Source: Oscillospiraceae bacterium
GTDB taxonomy: Bacteria > Bacillota > Clostridia > Oscillospirales > Acutalibacteraceae
Assembly: GCA_029004655.1 (NCBI GenBank)
Contig: JAQVYP010000126.1
Span: 1 to 5,378, forward strand
Length of the DNA stretch: 5,378 bases
Reading direction: 5' to 3'
Of this stretch, positions 1-5,378 are shown in pieces. Within the stretch, counting starts at the first letter, position 1; each line of letters begins with the position of its first letter. The notes beneath the pieces were generated by a model, which worked only from the letters and a program-made list of their open reading frames with translations, did no database searches and was not told the DNA's origin. Position numbers and translations under genes: made by a program.

Positions 1-67
1 ACCTATTCAACTTGAACCGTGGTGATTTTTGGGCTTACTTATAGTTACTTCTTGATAATTTTATTTA

Positions 68-224
68 ATACTAATTCCAAATAAAAATCAACCAATCTTC
101 GCGGTCTTTTGTTTGCGAGACTGCGTTGTCGTTCTCGGCGGGCGATAGCCCGCCTTCGTCCTCCGCCTTGTCTCACAAACAAAATCCTCGCAAATCTTGG
201 TCACTTTTTAATTGGAATTAGTAT
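68..224. mobile_element. MITE-like palindromic element with perfect terminal inverted repeats
   Basis: The ends are perfect 13-bp inverted repeats: ATACTAATTCCAA (68-80) and its complement (212-224). The arms remain partly complementary inward: TAAAAA (82-87) with 205-210, ACCAA with TTGGT, TTTTGTTTG (107-115) with 176-184, GAGAC (117-121) with 170-174. They meet at a GC-rich apex, GGCGGGC (137-143) and GCCCGCC (148-154), around a GATA loop. One arm is a base longer. There is no coding capacity. A TA dinucleotide flanks each end (69-70 and 222-223), so a 151-bp core (71-221) with a TA target duplication, as in IS630/Tc1-mariner-derived MITEs, is one reading; because TA is itself palindromic this is not proof. 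The GC-rich middle contrasts with the AT-rich flanks, consistent with foreign origin. The alternative is a large structured RNA or a degenerate dispersed palindrome. Confidence 0.65.
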
Positions 225-307
225 AAATGCTTTACAAATTCAAACCACATAACTAATATATGATTCAGCATAATTACAAATTTATCTATCTTGAAATGAA
301 AAGATTT

Positions 308-334
308 TCGGCAGGAGCAAGTCCCTGCCCTACG
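308..334. repeat. Small GC-rich hairpin unit, possible dispersed intergenic repeat
   Basis: GGCAGG (310-315) pairs with CCTGCC (324-329) around an 8-nt loop, followed by CTACGA. On the minus strand this reads TCGTAGGGCAGGGACTTGC and onward. It resembles the short GTAGGG-type palindromic units that I recall being common between genes in gut Clostridia; that link is from memory and unverified. It lies just beyond the operon terminator, has no T-run and is not needed as a terminator. Only one copy is present in this window, so its repeat nature is inferred. Confidence 0.4.
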
Positions 335-343
335 ATGAGATTC

Positions 344-379
344 AAAAAGACGGTTGTGGTAATTCCACAACCGTCTTTT
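344..379 (-). terminator. Rho-independent terminator of the dnaB-tilS-hpt-ftsH block
   Basis: A perfect 15-bp inverted repeat: 345-359 (AAAAGACGGTTGTGG) pairs with 365-379 around a 5-nt loop. Read on the minus strand, it begins 10 nt after the ftsH stop and ends in a run of five T, partly inside the stem. On the plus strand the hairpin also ends in four T, so it may stop transcription from both directions, which would suit a convergent neighbour on the left. Confidence 0.9.
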
Positions 380-389
380 AAATGATGTT

Positions 390-2249
390 TTATTGTGCCG
401 TATATGGGATATCCTGCATAATTGCTCTGAATTCTTCGCCGTCAATCTTTTCTCTATCAAATAGCACTTTGGCAACTGCATGGACCTTATTAAGAGCTTC
501 AGTTAAAATCTTCTTACAAATATCGTACTGTGTCATGATGATAGTCTTAACTTCTTCATCAATCAAAGCAGCAATTTCTTCGGAATAGTTAGGTGTGGAT
601 GAGAAGTCACGTCCCAAGAACACTTCATTATTACCTGTTCCAAATACAACAAGACCGATTTTTTCGCTCATACCATACTTAGTTACCATCTTATGAGCTA
701 ATTCTGTAGCCCTCTCGATATCATTTGAAGCACCTGTGCAGACGTCTTCCTGTGTCAACTCTTCTGCTGCACGTCCGCCAAGCAAAGAACAAATATCTTC
801 AAGCATCGCATGCTTAGAAACGTGTCCTTTATCTTCGGTAGGAAGATACATTGTGTATCCTGCTGCCATACCGCGAGGAATGATTGAAATTTGGTGCACA
901 GGATCCTGTGTCGCCAAATGATATGATACAACAGCATGACCGGCTTCATGGTAAGAAGTAATAAGCTTATCTTTATCAGTAAGAACATGAGATTTCTTTT
1001 CTGTTCCCATAACCACCTTAATTGTTGCCTCTTCAACATTTTGCTGTGTTATAGCTTTTAATCCATTACGAGCAGCAAGTAAAGCCGATTCGTTAAGAAG
1101 ATTTTCCAAATCTGCGCCGGTAAATCCGACAGTTGACTGAGCAATTGTTTTAAGACTTACGTCGGGCGCCAATGGCTTACCACGAGCATGAACCTTCAGA
1201 ATCTCTTCGCGTCCCTTGACATCAGGATAATTAACAGTAACTTGACGGTCGAAACGGCCTGGACGAAGCAAGGCTTTGTCAAGGATATCAGGACGGTTAG
1301 TTGCGGCAATTATAATAACGCCCTCGTTAGCACCGAATCCGTCCATTTCAACCAGCAACTGGTTGAGTGTCTGCTCACGCTCATCATGTCCGCCACCAAG
1401 TCCTGCGCCACGTTGACGTCCAACGGCATCTATTTCATCAATAAAGATAATAGCAGGAGCATTTTTCTTTGCCTGTTCGAACAAATCTCGAACGCGTGAT
1501 GCACCGACACCGACAAACATTTCAACAAAATCGGAGCCCGAAATAGAGAAGAAAGGCACACCTGCTTCACCGGCAACTGCACGAGCAAGCAATGTTTTAC
1601 CTGTTCCGGGAGGTCCGACAAGCAGCACACCCTTAGGGATTCTGGCTCCCAGCTCATTGAAGCGTTTAGGACTTTTAAGGAAATCTACAATTTCTTTGAG
1701 TTCTTCCTTTTCCTCGTCTGCTCCGGCAACATCAGCAAATGTTGTTTTGCGCTTATCGTCCATTGCATTCTTGACCTTAGCCTTGCCAAAGCTCATGGTC
1801 TTGTCTCCGCCCATAGACGTATTCATCTTTTTCATGATGAAAATCCAGACTAATATTAGCAACGCAAACATAATAAGCGTCGGTAAAAGACTTACGAGCC
1901 ATGATGCCTCATTACCAGCTTTATAATCCTGCATAATTATCAAGCCAGGATTATCCTTGTTTGTCAAATTATTTTCCAAAATGAAATCATTTACATCATT
2001 ATAAAAAATATCAGCATCTGCAACATTATAACGATATTTCAGACCATCATCACGTTTTGTGTAAACAAGTTCACCGCTGTACAAGTTCAGTTCAAACTCA
2101 GATATTTGATTATCATAAACCATCTGCACCACTTCATAGTACTTGGTTTCTGTTTTAGTTTGAGTGCCAAACAAGACTGCCATTATTGTGAGAATAAGTA
2201 TCGCTGGGATTCCAATGTACAAAAGCACATTCCTTAGATTTTTATTCAC
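390..2249 (-). CDS. ftsH: ATP-dependent zinc metalloprotease FtsH
   Basis: Membrane-anchored hexameric AAA+ protease that extracts and degrades misassembled membrane proteins and some regulatory proteins. It is 619 aa, typical of the family. Order: short cytoplasmic start, first transmembrane helix (about 8-27), extracytoplasmic domain (about 30-115), second transmembrane helix (about 117-139), AAA+ module, then M41 protease domain. Visible residues: Walker A GPPGTGKT (212-219), pore loop FVGV (245-248), Walker B IIFIDEIDA (267-275), second region of homology AATNRPDILD...LLRPGRFDR with arginine fingers R329 and R332, zinc site HEAGH (434-438, catalytic E435) and the third zinc ligand D510 in TGASNDIERAT. 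All catalytic residues are intact. The start is GTG at 2249, supported by GGGAGGAG 7 nt upstream and by the charged N-terminus (MNKNLRN) before the first membrane helix. It is the last gene of the block and is followed after 10 nt by a strong terminator hairpin. The tilS-hpt-ftsH order is conserved in Firmicutes; in Bacillus, TilS and HprT have been reported to influence ftsH expression (recalled, not tested here). Confidence 0.98.
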   Translation of the reverse strand: MNKNLRNVLLYIGIPAILILTIMAVLFGTQTKTETKYYEVVQMVYDNQISEFELNLYSGELVYTKRDDGLKYRYNVADADIFYNDVNDFILENNLTNKDNPGLIIMQDYKAGNEASWLVSLLPTLIMFALLILVWIFIMKKMNTSMGGDKTMSFGKAKVKNAMDDKRKTTFADVAGADEEKEELKEIVDFLKSPKRFNELGARIPKGVLLVGPPGTGKTLLARAVAGEAGVPFFSISGSDFVEMFVGVGASRVRDLFEQAKKNAPAIIFIDEIDAVGRQRGAGLGGGHDEREQTLNQLLVEMDGFGANEGVIIIAATNRPDILDKALLRPGRFDRQVTVNYPDVKGREEILKVHARGKPLAPDVSLKTIAQSTVGFTGADLENLLNESALLAARNGLKAITQQNVEEATIKVVMGTEKKSHVLTDKDKLITSYHEAGHAVVSYHLATQDPVHQISIIPRGMAAGYTMYLPTEDKGHVSKHAMLEDICSLLGGRAAEELTQEDVCTGASNDIERATELAHKMVTKYGMSEKIGLVVFGTGNNEVFLGRDFSSTPNYSEEIAALIDEEVKTIIMTQYDICKKILTEALNKVHAVAKVLFDREKIDGEEFRAIMQDIPYTAQ

Positions 2250-2256
2250 GGTATTG

Positions 2257-2264
2257 CTCCTCCC
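2257..2264 (-). promoter_or_regulatory. Ribosome binding site of ftsH
   Basis: GGGAGGAG on the minus strand, 7 nt before the GTG at 2249. It is the strongest Shine-Dalgarno in the window and supports the non-ATG start. It lies in the 29-nt hpt-ftsH gap, where no separate promoter or terminator is visible. Confidence 0.85.
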
Positions 2265-2278
2265 GCATATGCTGAGTT

Positions 2279-2830
2279 TTATGCGTAAATTTCACGCTTC
2301 AAGACACCCAGATATGGTAAATTTCTATATTTCTCATCATAGTCAAGACCGTATCCGATGACGAACTCATCAGGGACAGTCGTTCCTATGTAGTCGGCAA
2401 TTATATCTTTGGCTATTCGCCGTTCAGGTTTATCGAGGAATGTGCAGATTTTTATGCTTCTTGGCCCTCGACCTTTTAACATGTTTTTAATATACGAAAG
2501 AGTTACGCCTGAATCCAGAATGTCCTCGACAATCAAAAGATCGTATCCCGCCAAGTCCAAATCCAAATCCTTGATTATTTTAACACGCCCGCTGGTTTTC
2601 GTTCCGTCTCCATAAGACGAAACCGCCATAAAGTCTATGCGACACTGCAAATCAATAGACCGCATAAGATCTGCCATAAAAACGATTGAGCCCTTTAAAA
2701 CACTTACCAGCAAAAGATTTTTACCCTTATAATCCTCTGTGATCCTTTTTCCCAAATCCTTAATTATATCAGAAATTTCATCTTCACTCAGCAAAACTTT
2801 CTCAACATCATTACTAAGGTTAACCATCAT
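2279..2830 (-). CDS. hpt: Hypoxanthine phosphoribosyltransferase
   Basis: Purine salvage enzyme that joins hypoxanthine (often also guanine) to PRPP, giving IMP or GMP and pyrophosphate, in the cytoplasm. At 183 aa from the chosen start it has the usual bacterial length. Visible motifs, numbered from that start: LKGS pyrophosphate loop (45-48), SSYGDG flexible-loop segment (71-76), PRPP-binding VEDILDSGVT (101-110) with acidic pair E102/D103 and catalytic D106, FLDKPERR with the base-contacting Lys (K134), VPDEFVIGYGLDY (152-164) over the purine, and the C-terminal YRNLPYLGVL. An in-frame GTG at 2842 would add four residues, but it overlaps the GGAGGA ribosome binding site and is unlikely. 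Two tandem ATGs (2830 and 2827) are both possible: GGAGGA lies 4 and 7 nt upstream respectively, so 2827 cannot be excluded. The gene lies 18 nt after tilS and 29 nt before ftsH. Confidence 0.95.
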   Translation of the reverse strand: MMVNLSNDVEKVLLSEDEISDIIKDLGKRITEDYKGKNLLLVSVLKGSIVFMADLMRSIDLQCRIDFMAVSSYGDGTKTSGRVKIIKDLDLDLAGYDLLIVEDILDSGVTLSYIKNMLKGRGPRSIKICTFLDKPERRIAKDIIADYIGTTVPDEFVIGYGLDYDEKYRNLPYLGVLKREIYA

Positions 2831-2834
2831 TTTA

Positions 2835-2840
2835 TCCTCC
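2835..2840 (-). promoter_or_regulatory. Ribosome binding site of hpt
   Basis: GGAGGA on the minus strand, in the 18-nt gap between the tilS stop and the hpt start. It decides the start codon: it sits inside the extension that a GTG start at 2842 would require and is correctly spaced for the ATG pair at 2830/2827. Confidence 0.85.
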
Positions 2841-2848
2841 ACAACAAA

Positions 2849-4171
2849 TTAAATGTGCTCTATAACCAAAACATTGTTTGTTTTAATGCTAACCGCCGCA
2901 CGTTTGTCAGCACCGAAACCTTCAACCCACAACACACCAATATCATCTGCCAATACAGGAACCGAATTTCTCATATCAACATCAATTTTAGCTTCGTTGA
3001 ACAGCTTTTTCAGTGATTTAGTTACATTCCTTTGCCTAATTGACAGCTTATCCCCTACTTTTTTGCTCCTTATGATGGTATTTCCGCATATTGTATCATA
3101 ATCTATAGCATATTGTAATAACAAACTGTTAATTTTTGATTTTTTTATAAAATTTTCATAACTAATTAAATTAAATCGCAAAAATGTACAATTTTCGGAT
3201 TCAAAATAAAACTCTTGAGTAGGTTCTTTCTGTTCAGCTTTTGAAATGGACAAAAGTCTGTCTAGAATTTTTGCAGTCATGCCCTTTTGAACTCCCACGG
3301 TTCCACATTGTTTTTTGCACAAATCCATAATTTGATTAATATGAAATCGCTGAGCGGATAACCCAACAACATTTTCATAATACTTCATGATTACTCTTGA
3401 GCAAATACTTTTGTGAAGGGAATTCAACACATCAACTTTCAATGCATTGCCGTGTAATGCATCATTATATGCTTTTTCGGCACAGCATTCTAAAAAACAT
3501 TCATCATCCCGAAGTCCATCCGACATTGCCGCGAAGCACAAATCCGCTCCCGGATTTATTTTGCGCAAAGCGGGTACAACAATGTGACGAATCTTGTTTC
3601 GCGAATATTTTATGTCGCTATTGGTTGAATCAATGCAATATTCTATACCGTTTTCCGTGCAATATTGTTCAACCATACTGCGAGTGCAAAATATTAGTGG
3701 TCGAATATAACTATCTCGTACGGCAGGTATTCCGCACAAACCTTTGAGGCCTGTGCCCCTTGTGGCATTGAAAATTACGGTTTCCATAGAATCACTTGCT
3801 GTATGAGCGGTTGCTGTTACTCCTTTTGACACTCTCTCGAAAAAATCGTAACGAGCATTTCTTGCGGCAAGTTCAATGCTTTCGCCCGACTGCTCTGACG
3901 CAACAATAATATTAGCATGCTCAACAATCAGCGGAACTCCAATTTTTTCACATGTTTTTCTAACTAAATTTTCATCAGAATCAGATTCTGCACCCCTTAG
4001 CATATGATTAAGGTGTGCAGCTTGTAGATTATATCCATAACATTCTTTTAAATTGTTAAGGATGTATAATAAAGCCATTGAATCTGCTCCGCCGGAGAGT
4101 GCTACCGTAACATTTGGGGTGCCAAATAGCATATCAAATTTTTCAATGGCTCTAACGACACTATTAATCAT
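2849..4171 (-). CDS. tilS: tRNA(Ile)-lysidine synthetase TilS
   Basis: Cytoplasmic ATP-dependent enzyme that converts cytidine-34 of the CAU-anticodon tRNA-Ile to lysidine, switching it to read AUA and accept isoleucine. The protein is 440 aa, a normal size for the three-domain form. The N-PP-type ATPase domain has the PP-loop SGGADS (26-31), HLNHMLRG (53-60), AHTASDSMET (122-131), RGTGLKGL (138-145), DSTN (181-184) and RNKIRH (191-196). A middle helical region follows, then a TilS C-terminal domain from about residue 367 (RSKKVGDKL...SLKKLFNEAKI...VPVLADDIGVLWVEG). The open frame extends 16 codons upstream to 4219 inside dnaB, but the ATG at 4171 is preferred: it overlaps the dnaB stop as TAATG and leaves 25 residues before the PP-loop. 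Its Shine-Dalgarno is weak (AGGA 12 nt upstream), consistent with translational coupling to dnaB. The canonical HHxDDxxET motif is varied (first position Ala-His-Thr, one Asp replaced by Ser). The region near 3100-3200 is markedly AT-rich. Confidence 0.95.
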   Translation of the reverse strand: MINSVVRAIEKFDMLFGTPNVTVALSGGADSMALLYILNNLKECYGYNLQAAHLNHMLRGAESDSDENLVRKTCEKIGVPLIVEHANIIVASEQSGESIELAARNARYDFFERVSKGVTATAHTASDSMETVIFNATRGTGLKGLCGIPAVRDSYIRPLIFCTRSMVEQYCTENGIEYCIDSTNSDIKYSRNKIRHIVVPALRKINPGADLCFAAMSDGLRDDECFLECCAEKAYNDALHGNALKVDVLNSLHKSICSRVIMKYYENVVGLSAQRFHINQIMDLCKKQCGTVGVQKGMTAKILDRLLSISKAEQKEPTQEFYFESENCTFLRFNLISYENFIKKSKINSLLLQYAIDYDTICGNTIIRSKKVGDKLSIRQRNVTKSLKKLFNEAKIDVDMRNSVPVLADDIGVLWVEGFGADKRAAVSIKTNNVLVIEHI

Positions 4172-5378
4172 TAATGAAACACATCCTGAGAAGTAAACCT
4201 TGTAAACTGACCATCCCAATAAAGCTCGACTGTCCTTGTTTCACCATGGCGGTTTTTAGCAACAATACATTCAGCCTTGTGCTCATCGGATTGCTCGGTC
4301 GGATCAGTTTTCTCCGTATCATAATATTTTTCTCTGTAAAGGAACATTACAATATCAGCATCTTGCTCGATAGATCCGGATTCACGTAAATCCGACAAAG
4401 CAGGCCTATGCGATTTGCCTTTTACTTCGGTTCCACGAGACAACTGTGCGCAAGCGATAACCGGTACTCTTAAATCTTTAGCCATAACTTTAAGACTGCG
4501 GGTTATATCCGAAACTTCCTGCACACGGTTTTCCTTTTTGGAAGCCGATTGCATTAATCCCAAATAGTCGATGATTACCAAATCAACTTTTTTCATACGG
4601 CGAAGTTTTGCCTTCATCTCCGGTACTGTTATTCCTGATGTTTCATCAAAATAAATATTTGACTTAGACAACTGTTCACCGGCTTGTGCCAGTCTTGTCC
4701 ATTCATCGGTGGATAGTTCGCCAGTGCGCAACTTTTCACTCTTGATGCTTGCGTCACCCGACAGCATTCTCTGTGCCAACTGGTCACGTGTCATTTCAAG
4801 TGAGAAAAATGCGACCGTTTTACCGGAATTAACAGCAACGTTTCGTGCAATATTCAGCGCAAAGGACGTTTTTCCCATGCCAGGACGGGCGCCCAAAATT
4901 ATTAAATCCGACTTGTTTAAGCCGGTAATAACCTTATCCAAATCTGATATTCCTGTTGGAATCCCAATGTAATCGCCTTTTGTTTCCGGATTACTTATTT
5001 TGGTCAGGCGATCATAGGTTTCGTTTTGAATAACGTCAGCTATGTGTTTTAGACCGGATGTATCCCTGCCCTGACGAATTTCATATATTTTTTGCTCCGC
5101 GGAATCCAGCAACAAATTAGCATTTGTCACCCCTTCACTCGCAAGTTCAATAATATCACGCGACGCCAAAATCAGCGAGCGAACATAATATCTCTCGCGA
5201 ACTATATCTGCGTATGTGGCAATATTAGCAGAAGAAGGAACACATTGAGCCAATGTTGTAAGATAAGATTTTCCACCCGCATCATCATATATTCCATCGG
5301 ACTTAAGCTTTTCAAGCACTGTAACAAAATCTATAACCTGACTTTGTGTGCTCATTGAGGTTAAAACCTCGAATATTT
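4171..5378 (-). CDS. dnaB: Replicative DNA helicase DnaB, 5'-truncated by the window edge
   Basis: Hexameric ATP-dependent helicase that unwinds DNA ahead of the replication fork and recruits primase. The frame stays open past the ATG at 5355 to the edge: the codons upstream read I-F-E-V-L-T-S before M-S-T-Q, matching the DnaB N-terminal domain, so that ATG is internal and the true start lies outside. About 401 residues are visible; full-length family members have about 440-450. Numbering from the internal Met: N-terminal primase-interacting domain to about 95, linker, then the RecA-like C-terminal domain. Visible motifs are Walker A GARPGMGKT (155-163), catalytic Glu in FFSLEM (E187), Walker B VDLVIIDYLGL (257-267), Gln sensor in CAQLSRGTE (Q304), the DLRESGSIEQDADIV signature (322-336) and a KNRHGET segment carrying the likely arginine finger (R369). 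No intein interrupts the usual insertion sites. The TAA stop overlaps the tilS ATG by one base. Confidence 0.97.
   Translation of the reverse strand, partial: IFEVLTSMSTQSQVIDFVTVLEKLKSDGIYDDAGGKSYLTTLAQCVPSSANIATYADIVRERYYVRSLILASRDIIELASEGVTNANLLLDSAEQKIYEIRQGRDTSGLKHIADVIQNETYDRLTKISNPETKGDYIGIPTGISDLDKVITGLNKSDLIILGARPGMGKTSFALNIARNVAVNSGKTVAFFSLEMTRDQLAQRMLSGDASIKSEKLRTGELSTDEWTRLAQAGEQLSKSNIYFDETSGITVPEMKAKLRRMKKVDLVIIDYLGLMQSASKKENRVQEVSDITRSLKVMAKDLRVPVIACAQLSRGTEVKGKSHRPALSDLRESGSIEQDADIVMFLYREKYYDTEKTDPTEQSDEHKAECIVAKNRHGETRTVELYWDGQFTRFTSQDVFH

Larger units (their letters stand above)
1..389. other. Intergenic region downstream of ftsH
   Basis: This 389-bp stretch carries no convincing complete gene. 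From right to left it holds the ftsH terminator (379-344), a small hairpin (334-308), an AT-rich spacer (about 225-300) in which I see no convincing promoter, the palindromic element (224-68), and a short AT-rich edge segment (1-67). In the edge segment the plus-strand frame starting at base 3 reads L-F-N-L-N-R-G-D-F-W-A-Y-L and stops with TAG at 42-44. This could be the tail of a convergent gene, but 13 codons are too few to claim one. Confidence 0.6.

Noticed and set aside
6..16. Short palindrome TTCAACTTGAA near the left edge
   Set aside because: A 5-bp arm palindrome in AT-rich DNA is expected by chance and nothing around it suggests an operator or repeat.
222..260. Promoter-like TATACT on the minus strand within the right end of the palindromic element
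   Set aside because: The nearest TTGAAT lies only 12 nt upstream, too close for a -35 box, and no gene follows on that strand inside the window.
218..481. Minus-strand open frame of 87 codons overlapping the end of ftsH, the terminator and part of the intergenic region
   Set aside because: It runs in another frame through ftsH and straight through the terminator hairpin and the small repeat, has no recognisable domain and no good ribosome binding site; a chance open frame.
3397..3747. Plus-strand open frame of 116 codons antisense to tilS
   Set aside because: It lies wholly inside tilS on the opposite strand, has no recognisable motif and a composition expected for an antisense shadow; the same holds for the plus-strand frames inside ftsH and dnaB.
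4172..4219. Upstream extension of tilS to an ATG at 4219
   Set aside because: It would overlap dnaB by about 49 bases and add residues (MGWSVYKVYF...) foreign to the family; the ATG at 4171 in TAATG fits TilS N-termini better.
5353..5355. ATG at 5355 as the true start of dnaB
   Set aside because: The frame continues upstream to the edge with I-F-E-V-L-T-S, matching DnaB, and a start here would remove much of the N-terminal domain.

Overview
The window holds a single, tightly packed minus-strand gene block, read from high to low coordinates: dnaB (replicative helicase, 5' end beyond the window) > tilS (tRNA-Ile lysidine synthetase) > hpt (hypoxanthine phosphoribosyltransferase) > ftsH (membrane AAA+ zinc protease). 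A strong intrinsic terminator follows ftsH, then about 340 bp of non-coding DNA reaches the left edge. The order dnaB-tilS-hpt-ftsH, the moderately AT-rich composition (judged by eye), the strong GGAGG-type ribosome binding sites and the protein flavour (for example the variant AHTASDSMET motif and TRGTGLKGLCGIP in TilS) point to a low-to-mid GC Firmicute. The best guess is class Clostridia, probably an Oscillospiraceae/Ruminococcaceae-like gut lineage. The taxon is inferred from motif resemblance, not from a search.

Layout. 5378-4171: dnaB, open through the right edge, so only the N-terminal tip is missing. 4171-2849: tilS, whose ATG shares one base with the dnaB stop (TAATG), a coupled-translation junction. 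2830-2279: hpt, 18 nt after tilS, with a clear GGAGGA site that argues for an ATG start rather than the upstream in-frame GTG. 2249-390: ftsH, GTG start, 29 nt after hpt, with a GGGAGGAG site 7 nt upstream. 379-345: a perfect 15-bp hairpin with a T-run on the minus strand, ending the operon. 334-308: a small hairpin unit. 224-68: a palindromic, MITE-like element with 13-bp perfect terminal inverted repeats next to TA dinucleotides. 1-44: possibly the last codons of a convergent plus-strand gene, too short to assign.

Function. The genes are housekeeping: replication fork unwinding, decoding of AUA codons, purine salvage and membrane protein quality control. They are co-oriented, with gaps of -1, 18 and 29 nt and no visible terminator between them, so one polycistronic transcript is likely. 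tilS-hpt-ftsH is a long-conserved Firmicute arrangement. I see no new biological system in the coding part; the only element not explained by standard annotation is the palindromic repeat at 68-224.
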